A stretch of 64,000 nt of DNA from assembly GCF_001423615.1 (NCBI RefSeq), contig NZ_LMOU01000001.1, positions 2,744,672-2,808,671 on the forward strand, written 5' to 3'. Source of the DNA: Microbacterium sp. Leaf159 (GTDB lineage Bacteria; Actinomycetota; Actinomycetes; Actinomycetales; Microbacteriaceae). Shown here piece by piece: positions 1 to 8,800 of the stretch (within the stretch, counting starts at the first letter, position 1; each line of letters opens with the position of its first letter). The translations under genes were made by a program, and so were the position numbers. The notes under the pieces are model-generated. The model saw only the letters and a list, made by a program, of their open reading frames with translations. It was not told where the DNA came from and did no database searches.

Positions 1-343
1 CGATGCCGAGCACCGTGTAGGCGACGGCGGGGCTCTCGACAGGTCCGGTCGCGGACAGCTCCTGCACGCCATGCATGATCGACACGATCGACCCTGCGGT
101 GAAGATCCCGAAGGCGGCGATCAGCGACCAGACGAACGCCGCGCGACCATAACCGAGCGGGTGCCGCTCATCCTTCGCGCGGGCGCCACGGCGATCGGCG
201 ATGAGGAGGAAGATCTCGTTGCCGGCATCCGCCCACGAGTGCGCAGCCTCCGCCACCATCGACGCCGACGATGTGAGCACCGCCGCGACGGTCTTGGCGA
301 TCGCGACGAGGATGTTGGCGAGAAAAGCGATGATGACCGTCAC
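1..343 (-). CDS. Cation diffusion facilitator family transporter (partial, 3' end outside window)
   Basis: Reverse-strand frame from a GTG at 343, open to the left edge. About 114 residues of the N-terminal half are visible. They contain the CDF-type segment SSASMVAEAAHSWADAGNE, in which the histidine and aspartates of a membrane helix normally bind Zn(II) or another divalent cation, and at least two hydrophobic stretches. CDF proteins are proton-coupled exporters of Zn, Co, Cd, Fe or Mn. An in-frame TAG four codons upstream makes GTG the only plausible start; AGGAG lies 12 bases before it. It sits 21 bases downstream of the DUF1684 gene and may be co-transcribed with it. The metal cannot be told from this fragment. 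Confidence 0.8.
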   Translation of the reverse strand, partial: MTVIIAFLANILVAIAKTVAAVLTSSASMVAEAAHSWADAGNEIFLLIADRRGARAKDERHPLGYGRAAFVWSLIAAFGIFTAGSIVSIMHGVQELSATGPVESPAVAYTVLGI

Positions 344-364
344 GCGGTCAGGCTACTCCTGCGG

Positions 365-1192
365 TCACGACGTGCGGGCGAGCGGCGTCTTCTCACCGGC
401 CTCGACCGCGAACGGCAGCCAGTTCTCGACCGGCGCCAACGGGCACGGAGAGTAGTCGGTGTACGCGCACTGCAGATTCCTGGCCCGATTGAAGTCCAGG
501 ATCACGCGACGGTCGTCCCCGCTCGGCAGCGCCACGGCGAGAGTCCTGCTCGCCCCGTAGGTCGTGACGCCGCTCGTCGAATCGCGGAACAGCAGCACCG
601 CGGCATCCGCGCCCTGCCCGATCAGCGTGACGGAGGACTCGATGCCGTCCACCGCGAACCGCACCTTGCCCGGCGTCGCATGCACGTGCTCGATCGACGG
701 GATCGCCGCCGCGATGTCGATGTCGCGCACCGGCTCCGGCTCGAACACGCCCTCGATCACCCAGCGCTCGTCGGGCGCGAAGGTGGGAGTGCCGGCGTAC
801 TCGGTGCGCAGCGCATGCTCCGGATGCAGCGGCCGCACGATGTCCCGGCCGCCTCGCTTCGAGACCTCGACCACGGCGTCCTCGAAACGAGCCCGATGGA
901 AGGTGCGCTCGTCGATCACGCCCCACTGGTGCACCCCGCGCACCGCGACGCCGTCGACATCGAGCACCTGTCCGGCGTCGAGCTGCACGATCACGCCCTC
1001 AGGGCCCGTCGTCCAGGTGCCGGGCACGTCGTCGAAGCGCTGCGGCTCCTCGCTCAACAGGTTGAAGCTCGTGTACGCGAGAAAACTGTGCGGGGTCCGC
1101 CTCTGCGCCTCGATCCCGTCGTGCCAGTGCTGCCACTCCTGCACGAAGTCCAGGGCGGGTGCTGGGGGCGTCGTGGTGTCGGTGATCGTCAT
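365..1192 (-). CDS. DUF1684 domain-containing protein
   Basis: 275 residues. The C-terminal segment from about residue 235 (DFNRARNLQCAYTDYSPCPL, followed by APVENWLPFAVEAGE) is the conserved DUF1684 signature, usually D-NxxxNPxCAYxxxxxCPLPPxENxLPxxIxAGE. Start chosen at the ATG at 1192, preceded by GGAGGA at a good distance; the open frame continues upstream without a better start. There is no signal peptide, so it is probably cytoplasmic. The biochemical role of DUF1684 is unknown; these proteins are common in actinobacteria, often near oxidoreductases. It is divergent from the FAD monooxygenase gene, with about 190 bases between the two starts. Confidence 0.85.
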   Translation of the reverse strand: MTITDTTTPPAPALDFVQEWQHWHDGIEAQRRTPHSFLAYTSFNLLSEEPQRFDDVPGTWTTGPEGVIVQLDAGQVLDVDGVAVRGVHQWGVIDERTFHRARFEDAVVEVSKRGGRDIVRPLHPEHALRTEYAGTPTFAPDERWVIEGVFEPEPVRDIDIAAAIPSIEHVHATPGKVRFAVDGIESSVTLIGQGADAAVLLFRDSTSGVTTYGASRTLAVALPSGDDRRVILDFNRARNLQCAYTDYSPCPLAPVENWLPFAVEAGEKTPLARTS

Positions 1193-1384
1193 CTCTGTCC
1201 TCCGGTCCGATGCGATGTGCGGCTCACAGTAGCCAGCCCTGCTCCGGCGACGGCGCCCGCTGTCGGCCCGTGTCGTCCGGTGACGCCGCATGACGCTCGC
1301 AGAAGTTCTGTGACGCCGCCGACGCGCGTGCCGTGGGTGAGGCGAATGATGATCTGCATTCCCGACCCCAGCCTGGAGGTTCAC

Positions 1385-3262
1385 ATGGTCGCCCAGAACG
1401 AGATCAGCCGCGGAGAGCGGCACGTCGACACGGTGCTGCTCGCACACGGCACCCCGCCGCAGGAGGTCGAGGTCCTCGTCGTCGGGGCGGGGCCATCGGG
1501 TCTCGCGACCGCACTCGAGCTCAACCGGCAGAAGGTCGACGTCGCCGTGGTCGATGCCGCGACCTCGTTCCGCCTGATCCGAGCCGGGGCGATGGGGCAC
1601 AGCGCCCGCACGGTGGAGTTCTTCCAGCAGTGGCGCGTCGAGGACCGCATCCGCAGAGGCTGGACCTTCCCGCCCGAGTGGAACCTCGGCACCACGTTCC
1701 GCACCTCCCTGATCGGCCACGACCTCACACGCCCCGGCACTCCGACCGGCCGCCCGGGCTTCACCGGCCGCGCAGAGAACCCGTATTCGCTGGCCGAGTC
1801 GCTGCGCCGCCCGCAGACCGCCCTGCAGCAGGCGTTCCTCGACCAGCTCGCCGAACTCGACGTGCCGGTGGCCGGCGGATGGCGTCTGCTCTCGCTGCTC
1901 GAGAGCGCATCGGGGGCACCGGGCGCATCGGGGGCACCGGGCGCATCGGGGGCACCGAGCGCATCGGGTGCGTCGAGTGCATCGGCTGACCAGCAGGATG
2001 CCGGAGCACGCGACGGCATCATCGCAACCGTCGAGCATGTCGAGACCGGCGCCGTCCGTCGCATCCGAGCGAAGTACGTGGTCGGTGCCGACGGCGCCCG
2101 CAGCACCGTGCGCACCCTCGCGGGAATCGAACGGGACGGCGCCTATGCGACGGATCGGCACTTCCGTTTCGTGGTGCGCACCGACGGCGACTACGCCGGC
2201 CGCGACCCGTTCCCGAGCGCGGTGAACGTGATCGTGAATGGCATCCACTCCGGCTTCCTCGCAGCTCTCAACGAGACCGACTGGCGTGTCTACGCGGGGC
2301 CGTATCCGATTGAGCACACGCCCACCGAAGAGGAGCTGCTGGCGCTCGCCCGCGCGGCCTTCGGCTCGGATCTCGCGCTGCAGGTCGTCGACGTGACCCC
2401 GTACTTCAAGAGCACTCGGCTCGCGAAGACCTTCCGGCAGGGCCGAGTGCTGCTCGTCGGCGATGCCGCACACGTGCGCACGCCCGGCGGCAACCTCGGT
2501 GAGGGGTTCGGCGACGTGTTCAACCTCGGGTGGAAGCTTGCGGCAGTCCTGCGCGGCACCGGCGGTGACGCCCTGCTCGACTCCTACGACCGTGAACGCC
2601 GCCCGCACAATGCCCGCGTCGGCGCCTCGGCCAAGGCGCGCGCCGACCGCACCGAGAGCAACGTCGACGAGGCCCGCCGACTCGGATTCCCCGCAGACGA
2701 CGACACGAGTCCCGAGGCCGAGGAGCGACGCGACCGCATCCGCGAGATCCTCGCTCAGGGCCAGCGTCGCGACGTCGGCGTCTACTTCGACGAGCGCTAC
2801 GACGACTCCCCGGTCATCGCCTACGAGCCCGACCAGGCCGCGACCGAGACACCCTGGGATGCCGGCGTCTATGTGCCCGGCGGTCGTCCGGGGCATCGCG
2901 CACCCAACGGCATCATCGACCCGTACGGCGTCACTCTCTACGACCGCATCGGAGGCGACGCGGCCCTGCTCGTGCTCTCCGACGACGTCTCCGCGGTCGC
3001 CGGGTTCACCGAGGCGGCGCGGGAGCGGGCCATCGGTCTCGAGGTGATCCACCTCCCCGATGCCGGCGCGCGCGAACTCTACGGGGCTCCCTTCGCACTG
3101 GTCCGACCCGACCACCACGTCGCATGGCGAGGCGCGGACGCATCGAGTGCCGCAGCGGTCCTCGACCGCGTCTACGGGCGCACTCCCGCCAGCGACACCC
3201 TCGTGACTGCACGCACGGATGCAGCCGCGGAGACCCCCGCGACAGCATCCGCGACCCTCTGA
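1385..3262 (+). CDS. FAD-dependent aromatic-type monooxygenase (PheA/TfdB family)
   Basis: 625 residues. It has the three FAD_binding_3 fingerprints: GAGPSG at 34-39 (FAD ADP moiety), a DG motif in VVGADGARSTVR, and the GD motif GRVLLVGDAAHV with D360. Family members are NAD(P)H-dependent flavin hydroxylases of phenols and other aromatics. The substrate is not apparent. The start at 1385 is preceded by GGAGG. Around residues 175-201 there is a low-complexity ASGAPG repeat encoded by an 18-bp tandem array, in frame, probably a surface loop. A stem-loop follows the stop and the next genes encode a Dpp-type importer and two flavin monooxygenases, so it may belong to the same catabolic or sulfur-scavenging unit. 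Confidence 0.85.
   Translation: MVAQNEISRGERHVDTVLLAHGTPPQEVEVLVVGAGPSGLATALELNRQKVDVAVVDAATSFRLIRAGAMGHSARTVEFFQQWRVEDRIRRGWTFPPEWNLGTTFRTSLIGHDLTRPGTPTGRPGFTGRAENPYSLAESLRRPQTALQQAFLDQLAELDVPVAGGWRLLSLLESASGAPGASGAPGASGAPSASGASSASADQQDAGARDGIIATVEHVETGAVRRIRAKYVVGADGARSTVRTLAGIERDGAYATDRHFRFVVRTDGDYAGRDPFPSAVNVIVNGIHSGFLAALNETDWRVYAGPYPIEHTPTEEELLALARAAFGSDLALQVVDVTPYFKSTRLAKTFRQGRVLLVGDAAHVRTPGGNLGEGFGDVFNLGWKLAAVLRGTGGDALLDSYDRERRPHNARVGASAKARADRTESNVDEARRLGFPADDDTSPEAEERRDRIREILAQGQRRDVGVYFDERYDDSPVIAYEPDQAATETPWDAGVYVPGGRPGHRAPNGIIDPYGVTLYDRIGGDAALLVLSDDVSAVAGFTEAARERAIGLEVIHLPDAGARELYGAPFALVRPDHHVAWRGADASSAAAVLDRVYGRTPASDTLVTARTDAAAETPATASATL
1907..1987 (+). repeat. 18-bp tandem repeat inside the FAD monooxygenase gene
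   Basis: Three near-perfect copies of GCATCGGGGGCACCGGGC begin at 1907, 1925 and 1943, followed by decayed copies to about 1987. Each encodes Ala-Ser-Gly-Ala-Pro-Gly. The unit is a multiple of three, so copy changes keep the frame. Confidence 0.9.
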
Positions 3263-3267
3263 TCGCC

Positions 3268-3291
3268 CGTCGTCGGAGTCCTCCGACGACG
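3268..3291 (+). terminator. Stem-loop after the FAD monooxygenase gene
   Basis: CGTCGTCGGA pairs with TCCGACGACG around a four-base loop, five bases after the stop codon. There is no U-tract, as is usual for actinobacterial terminators. It probably separates the monooxygenase transcript from that of the importer genes. Confidence 0.6.
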
Positions 3292-3417
3292 ACATGTGAC
3301 GTCAGGTTTCGTCGCCGGAACCTTTGTGACACCGCCCTATCGTCGGCCGCCTGACCCGCGTCAGGATGGCCACCACCCGCACCGAGACAAGCCAGACACC
3401 GCAGAACGGAACAGCTC

Positions 3418-4950
3418 ATGACCCGCAGATTCACTCGACTTCGAACCGCAGCCGCAGCGCTGCTCGTGGGAGCCCTGGCGCTCACCGCGTGCGCCGCGAC
3501 CCCGGCGTCGAGCAGCTCGGACGACGAGGGCGGCGAGTCCGTCCTCCGCTGGGCCGCGACCCTGCCCGCTCACTGGGACCCGATCGTGCAGGGCTCCGGA
3601 TTCGGCTTCAACCTGACCGCGCTCGCCTACGCCTCGCTCACCGAGATCGATGAGAAGGGCGAGGCGGCCCCCGGGCTCGCCGAGAGCTGGGACTACAACG
3701 CCGAGGGCACCGCGGTCACGTTCCACCTGCGTGACGAACTGGTCTTCCAGGATGGCGAGCCGCTGAACGCCGAGGCCGTGAAGCTCTACATCGAGCGCGC
3801 CAAGACACAGGAGAACTCGGCGCTGTTCGGCGACCTGACCTCGATCGAGTCGGTCACGGCCGACAGCGAGACCGACGTCACGGTGCACCTCAACCAGGTC
3901 GACCACCAGATCCCGCTGCTGCTGGGCAAGCGCACGGCGCAGATCACGAGCCCGCTCGCCGCCGAGGACCCGGCGAAGCTCGACCAGTGGCCCGTCGGCG
4001 CCGGCCCCTTCACGGTCACCGAGTACGTGCCAGAGTCGCACATCTACTTCGAGAAGAACCCCGACTACTGGGATGCCGACAACATCCACATCGATCGGGT
4101 CGAGCTCTCGACCGCTCCCGACCCGTCGACGCTCGTCGCCTCGATCCAGACCGGTGTCTACGACTTCGCCTACGGCCTCGCCCCGGCACAGTACGACGCC
4201 GCGACCGACGCGGGTCTCGACGTCGCGACGCACCCGGTGTACTCGGCATCGAACCTCAGCCTCAACATCAACAAGGCGCCGTTCGACGATCCGGCCGTGG
4301 TCGACGCGGTCCGTCACGCGATCGACCGCGACGAGCTCGTCGAGAAGGTCACGTTCGGTCTCGGCTACGCGACCACGCAGCCGTTCCCCGAGGGATACAT
4401 CGCCTACGACGACGAGTCCGAGGACCTCTGGCCCTACGACCCCGAGGAGTCCAAGAAGATCCTCGCGGACGCCGGGTACGAGCCGGGTGAGATCGTCGTC
4501 GACTTCGTGGTCAGCGCGGATGCCGTCATCAACGAGGTCATCCAGGCGCAGCTCGCGGCCGTCGGCATCACCGCCAACATCACGGTGGCTCCCGACTGGG
4601 CGACGCCCTTCTTCGCGAAGGACCTCGTGCTCTCGACCTACGGCACCACCGGCCGCGAGTCGCCGGTGCAGACGCTGACGGCGCACTTCGGCAAGGACGG
4701 TCCGCTCAACCTCTCGAGCCCGTACGTTCCCGAGGGCTTCGACGAGGCGATCAAGGTCGCCCGTGAGACGCCGCTCGATTCGCCGGACTACGCCGAGAAC
4801 CTGCAGGACGCCACGCGCGCAGGCCTGCAGAGCGGCGCCCTCGTCTTCACCGTGGGCACACCCACGCTCATCGTGAAGTCGCCGAAGGTCTCGGACCTGC
4901 CTCAGATCCCGGGGCAGATCAGCCTGACCGGCGTCACCATCAGCGACTAG
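3418..4950 (+). CDS. ABC transporter substrate-binding lipoprotein (family 5, DppA/OppA type)
   Basis: 510 residues. The N-terminus is a lipoprotein signal with lipobox LTAC and acylated cysteine C25. The mature part has the SBP family 5 start (HWDPIVQGSGF, ALAYASLTEID) and the usual length. Such proteins capture peptides, nickel chelates, opines or other small ligands outside the membrane and deliver them to a DppBCDF-type permease, which follows immediately. A strong stem-loop separates it from the permease genes, which fits higher expression of the binding protein. The neighbouring flavin monooxygenases suggest a xenobiotic, heterocyclic or organosulfur ligand rather than a plain peptide; that is inference. 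Confidence 0.9.
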   Translation: MTRRFTRLRTAAAALLVGALALTACAATPASSSSDDEGGESVLRWAATLPAHWDPIVQGSGFGFNLTALAYASLTEIDEKGEAAPGLAESWDYNAEGTAVTFHLRDELVFQDGEPLNAEAVKLYIERAKTQENSALFGDLTSIESVTADSETDVTVHLNQVDHQIPLLLGKRTAQITSPLAAEDPAKLDQWPVGAGPFTVTEYVPESHIYFEKNPDYWDADNIHIDRVELSTAPDPSTLVASIQTGVYDFAYGLAPAQYDAATDAGLDVATHPVYSASNLSLNINKAPFDDPAVVDAVRHAIDRDELVEKVTFGLGYATTQPFPEGYIAYDDESEDLWPYDPEESKKILADAGYEPGEIVVDFVVSADAVINEVIQAQLAAVGITANITVAPDWATPFFAKDLVLSTYGTTGRESPVQTLTAHFGKDGPLNLSSPYVPEGFDEAIKVARETPLDSPDYAENLQDATRAGLQSGALVFTVGTPTLIVKSPKVSDLPQIPGQISLTGVTISD

Positions 4951-4958
4951 CGGATGCC

Positions 4959-4990
4959 GCGGGCCCCCTGCCGCACTGCAGGGGGCCCGC
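4959..4990 (+). terminator. Strong stem-loop between binding-protein and permease genes
   Basis: GCGGGCCCCCTGC pairs perfectly over 13 bp with GCAGGGGGCCCGC around a six-base loop. It starts eight bases after the SBP stop and has no U-tract. It likely acts as a partial terminator or 3' stabiliser that raises SBP mRNA over the downstream genes. Confidence 0.65.
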
Positions 4991-5039
4991 ACCCGACCTG
5001 CCGACAGGCAGAACAGACAAGACAGGAAAGGAGCACAGC

Positions 5040-6086
5040 ATGACCGCCCTCGCCTCGGCACCCGTGCAGAAGCCCGGTGCTGTGACCGCGAACGCCGCCG
5101 GCACACCGCTCCGCGCCGGCGCGCACCTCGCGACAGCGGGTCGCCTGATCGGCCATACCGTGATCGTGTTCGCGACGGTCTTCCTGTTCGCGACCTTCAT
5201 CACCTTCGCGCTGCAGGGTCTCAGCGGCCTCAGCCCCGCGCACCTGCAGCTCTCAGAGTCGGCCACCCCCGAGCAGATCGCCGCCCTCGAGCACCAGTGG
5301 GGCCTCGACCGGCCGTTCATCGTGCAGTACCTCGACTGGTTCGGCGGCATCCTGCAGGGCGACCTCGGCAACAGCTGGTACAACGGCGCCCCGGTGGCCG
5401 ATCTGCTCGTCTCCCGTGCCGCGATCAGCCTGTCGGTCGCCGGCCTGGCACTGGTCATCGGCATCGTGTTCGGATTCGGGCTCGGTGTTCTCGCCGCGGC
5501 CTACCCGACCAGCATCCTCGACCGCTCCATCACCGGCTTCACGACCGTGATCTCGGTCATGCCCTCGTTCGTCGTCGGCATCGCGCTCGTCGCGGTCTTC
5601 GCCGTGACGCTCGGCTGGTTCCCCTCGGCCGGGTACATCCCCCTCGAACAGGGCGGCGTCGGACTCTGGCTCTGGCACCTGTGGCTGCCCGCCATCGCCC
5701 TCAGCTTCGACACGGTCGCCGACCTCGCAAGGCAGATGCGCGTCGGTCTCATCCAGGCCTACCGCGAGAACTTCGTCACCGGCGCGCAGATGCGCGGCCT
5801 CAGCTCTCGCCGCATCTTCTTCGTGCACGCGCTGCGCAACGGCGCAGGTCCTGCGCTGACGGTGCTCGGCATGAAGTTCCCGGCACTCCTCGGCGGCGCC
5901 GTGGTCACCGAGGCGATCTTCGGCCTCGCCGGCTTCGGCAAGTTCGCCGCCGACTCCGCCAACCGCGGTGACGTTCCGGCGGTGCAGGGAGTGCTCGTGA
6001 TCGCGATCGTCCTGGTCGTGGTCTTCAACCTCATCGTCAACCTGCTGCTGGTGCGACTCAACCCCGCGTCGGCGAGAGGAGTCTGA
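5040..6086 (+). CDS. ABC transporter permease (DppB type)
   Basis: 348 residues, preceded by AGGAAAGGAG. The hydrophobic profile shows about six membrane segments with the large periplasmic loop after the first one that is typical of DppB/OppB. The EAA-loop region for ATPase contact lies in the part reading MRVGLIQAYRENFVTGAQMRGLSSRRIFF. Together with the next gene it forms the membrane channel of the importer. The gene lies one base upstream of the next gene. Confidence 0.9.
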   Translation: MTALASAPVQKPGAVTANAAGTPLRAGAHLATAGRLIGHTVIVFATVFLFATFITFALQGLSGLSPAHLQLSESATPEQIAALEHQWGLDRPFIVQYLDWFGGILQGDLGNSWYNGAPVADLLVSRAAISLSVAGLALVIGIVFGFGLGVLAAAYPTSILDRSITGFTTVISVMPSFVVGIALVAVFAVTLGWFPSAGYIPLEQGGVGLWLWHLWLPAIALSFDTVADLARQMRVGLIQAYRENFVTGAQMRGLSSRRIFFVHALRNGAGPALTVLGMKFPALLGGAVVTEAIFGLAGFGKFAADSANRGDVPAVQGVLVIAIVLVVVFNLIVNLLLVRLNPASARGV

Positions 6087-6087
6087 G

Positions 6088-7017
6088 ATGATCCGTCGCA
6101 TCCTCGCGCTGCCGGCCGGCCGTTTCGCCCTGGCCTTCCTGGTCTTCATCGCGATCCTCGCGTTCGCCGGGCCCGCGCTGGCGCCCTACGACCCGCTGCT
6201 CGGAACGCCCGAGGTGCTCGCGCACCCGTCGGCAGTGCACTGGCTGGGCACCGACTACCTCGGTCGCGACGTGCTCAGCCGCATCCTCGCGGGTGCCCCC
6301 ATCAGCGTGTTCGGGGCCGTGCAGGTCGCGGTCATCGCGCTGTTCGCCGGGGCGATCCCCGGCATCCTGTCGGTGTATCTCGGCCGCGTGTTCGAGTGGC
6401 TCACACTGCGATTCGTCGACACCCTCATCGCGCTCCCGTTCCTCGTGTTCGCGGTCGCGGCGACCGCGCTGCTCGGCAACGGCATCCCGCAGGCGATGCT
6501 CACGGTCGGCATCCTCGTCTCCCCGCTCTTCTACCGGGTCTCCCGGGCGGCGACTCTGAGCGTGGCGAAGTCGCAATACGTCGAGGCGGCGATCCTCTCG
6601 GGTGCACGCACCGGGTGGATCGTCCGCACGCACGTGTGGTCGAAGGTCCTGCCGCCGATCGCGATCGCCACCGCCAACACGCTCGGAGTCGGCTTCGTGA
6701 TCGTCTCGAGCCTGACGTTCCTCGGCATCGGCATCCAGCCGCCGGCGCCGTCGTGGGGCGGGGTGCTCGCCAGCGACCTCGGCTACCTCACCCAGCGACC
6801 GTATGCGCCGATCTTCACGACCGTGCTGATCATGCTCTCGGTCTGGGCGTTCAACCTGCTCGCCGACGTGATCCGCGACGTCGCGGGGGAGTCCGGCCGC
6901 ACGCTCCTCACCGAGAGGGATGCCGCGCGCAGCCGCCGCATCCGCCGTGCCCACGACCGCAAGAACCCGCCGGCATCCGCATCCGCGGACGCCCTCGTCG
7001 GAAGGACTTCGTCATGA
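6088..7017 (+). CDS. ABC transporter permease (DppC type)
   Basis: 309 residues with about six membrane segments. The DppC hallmarks are the short N-terminal helix, HWLGTDYLGRDVLSRI, and the EAA loop near VEAAILSGARTGWIVRTHV. GAGGAG precedes the ATG. The stop overlaps the start of the ATPase gene (ATGA), so the two are translationally coupled. It pairs with the DppB-type subunit. Confidence 0.9.
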   Translation: MIRRILALPAGRFALAFLVFIAILAFAGPALAPYDPLLGTPEVLAHPSAVHWLGTDYLGRDVLSRILAGAPISVFGAVQVAVIALFAGAIPGILSVYLGRVFEWLTLRFVDTLIALPFLVFAVAATALLGNGIPQAMLTVGILVSPLFYRVSRAATLSVAKSQYVEAAILSGARTGWIVRTHVWSKVLPPIAIATANTLGVGFVIVSSLTFLGIGIQPPAPSWGGVLASDLGYLTQRPYAPIFTTVLIMLSVWAFNLLADVIRDVAGESGRTLLTERDAARSRRIRRAHDRKNPPASASADALVGRTSS

Positions 7018-7877
7018 CCATCACCGCGACCGAGGCCACAGCAGCGGCGAGCGTGAAGGGCGACAGCGTCCTGCGCCTGCACGACGTGCACATCGCCCAT
7101 CGCCACACCGGCGAAGAGCTCGTCCGAGGAGTGAGCTTCGATCTGCGCCCCGGACGAGTGGTGGGCATCGTCGGCGAGTCCGGCAGCGGCAAGACGCTGA
7201 CGTGCCGGGCGATCCTCGGTATCCTGCCCCGCCTGTTCCACATCTCGGGCGGGCGCGTCGAGCTGTTCGGCCGTGACATCGCCGGCTTCACGGCGCGCGA
7301 CTGGGAGAAGCTCCGCGGCGTCAGCATCACCGCCGTGTTCCAGGACCCTGGTTCATACCTCAACCCCTCGCTGCGGGTCGGCCCGCAGATCGCCGAAGCC
7401 CTGCGCGTGCGCGGGGGCCTGAAGCGCCGCGAGGCGAAGCGCCGCACGATCGCGCTCCTCGACGACGTGCGGCTGCGCGACCCCGAGCTGATCTACCGCA
7501 GCTACCCGCACGAGCTCTCCGGCGGCATGCTGCAGCGTGTGCTGATCGCCTCCGCCATCTCGCTCGAACCGCGGATCCTGATCGCCGACGAGGTCACCAC
7601 TGCCCTCGACGTCACGGTGCAGGCAGAGATCCTCGACCTCCTCATCGACCTCACCGAGCAGCACGGACTCGCACTCATCGTCGTCTCGCACGACCTCGCG
7701 GTCATCGCGCAGACCTGCGACGACGTGCTGGTGCTCCGTCAGGGAGAGGTCGTCGAGCAGGGGCCGGCGAAGCGCATCCTGTTCGACCCCGAGGACGAGT
7801 ACACCCGCCTCCTGATCGACGAGCACAACACCTACGGGCTCGACCGCTTCCGCCGGGTGGAGGCGACCCATGGCTGA
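7014..7877 (+). CDS. ABC transporter ATP-binding protein (DppD type)
   Basis: 287 residues. Walker A GESGSGKT, signature LSGG (ELSGGMLQRV) and Walker B ILIADE followed by VTTALD are all present, as is the H-loop in VVSHDLAVIA. The C-terminal part resembles the OppD/DppD extension but is short. The start is set by the ATGA overlap with the permease gene. It overlaps the second ATPase gene by eight bases. The two ATPases form the heterodimeric motor of the importer. Confidence 0.9.
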   Translation: MTITATEATAAASVKGDSVLRLHDVHIAHRHTGEELVRGVSFDLRPGRVVGIVGESGSGKTLTCRAILGILPRLFHISGGRVELFGRDIAGFTARDWEKLRGVSITAVFQDPGSYLNPSLRVGPQIAEALRVRGGLKRREAKRRTIALLDDVRLRDPELIYRSYPHELSGGMLQRVLIASAISLEPRILIADEVTTALDVTVQAEILDLLIDLTEQHGLALIVVSHDLAVIAQTCDDVLVLRQGEVVEQGPAKRILFDPEDEYTRLLIDEHNTYGLDRFRRVEATHG

Positions 7878-8748
7878 GCAGAGCACCGCGACGACGGATC
7901 AGAGTCTCGCGGGGAAAGAGCAGAGCCCCGCCATCCGCATCGACGGCCTCCAGGTGTCGTACGGCAGCGGTCGGCACCGGACGCAGATCATCCACGATGC
8001 CTCGTTCGAGGTGGGTGTCGGCGAGTCCGTGGGCATCATCGGCGAGACCGGCTCCGGCAAGTCGACGATCGCCAGGGCCGTGGTCGGCCTGGTTCCGGCT
8101 CGGGCCGGCAGCGTTCACGTCGGCGGCGAGGAGGTCACCGCCTTCGGTGCTCGGCAGTGGCGGGAGTTCCGTCGCCGAGGGGCGATCCAGTACGTGTTCC
8201 AGGATCCGCTGCGCGCGCTCGACCCCGACCTCACGATCGGCGAATCGCTGACCGAGCCGCTGCGACTGCAGCGGCGGCTGTCGAAGGAGCAGATCCGCGA
8301 CCGCATCGACTTCCGCCTCGAGCAGGTGCGACTGGACCGCGACCTGCTCGTGCGCTTCCCCGGCGAGCTCTCGGGAGGGCAGCGTCAGCGCGTGCTGCTG
8401 GCCAGGGCCCTCGCCACCGAGCCGCGCGTGCTGATCCTCGACGAGCCGGTGAGCGCGCTGGATGCTGCCAACCGTGTCTCGATCCTCGAGATCCTCAATA
8501 ACCTGCGGGCAGCGGGAACGTCGCTCGTCTTCATCTCGCACGACCTCGGATCCGTCGCCGGCGTGACAGACCGCGTCGTGGTGCTCTACCGCGGCGAAGT
8601 CGTCGAGGTCGGTCGCACCGAGGACATCGTGAACGACCCGCAGCATCCGTACACCCGACTGCTCGTCGGCTCTGCGCCGAGCCTGCACGCCGGTGCCATC
8701 GACCGCGAAGAGCGGGCGCGCCTGCGCCGGGTGCTCGACGCCAGCTGA
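7870..8748 (+). CDS. ABC transporter ATP-binding protein (DppF type)
   Basis: 292 residues. Walker A GETGSGKST, signature LSGGQRQRV, Walker B LILDEPVSALD and H-loop FISHDLGSV are intact. The C-terminal YTRLLVGSAPSL segment is typical of OppF/DppF. It overlaps the preceding ATPase gene and completes a full five-gene SBP-permease-permease-ATPase-ATPase importer. Confidence 0.9.
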   Translation: MAEQSTATTDQSLAGKEQSPAIRIDGLQVSYGSGRHRTQIIHDASFEVGVGESVGIIGETGSGKSTIARAVVGLVPARAGSVHVGGEEVTAFGARQWREFRRRGAIQYVFQDPLRALDPDLTIGESLTEPLRLQRRLSKEQIRDRIDFRLEQVRLDRDLLVRFPGELSGGQRQRVLLARALATEPRVLILDEPVSALDAANRVSILEILNNLRAAGTSLVFISHDLGSVAGVTDRVVVLYRGEVVEVGRTEDIVNDPQHPYTRLLVGSAPSLHAGAIDREERARLRRVLDAS

Positions 8749-8800
8749 CGGCAACCCCCTCGACCCCGCGACACGCCCCCAGAACACCCAGGAGACGGAC

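Noticed and set aside
365..3295. Very long open frame on the reverse strand across the FAD monooxygenase gene
   Set aside because: GC-rich codon bias opens antisense frames. Only the last 275 codons (DUF1684) show family motifs and a ribosome site.
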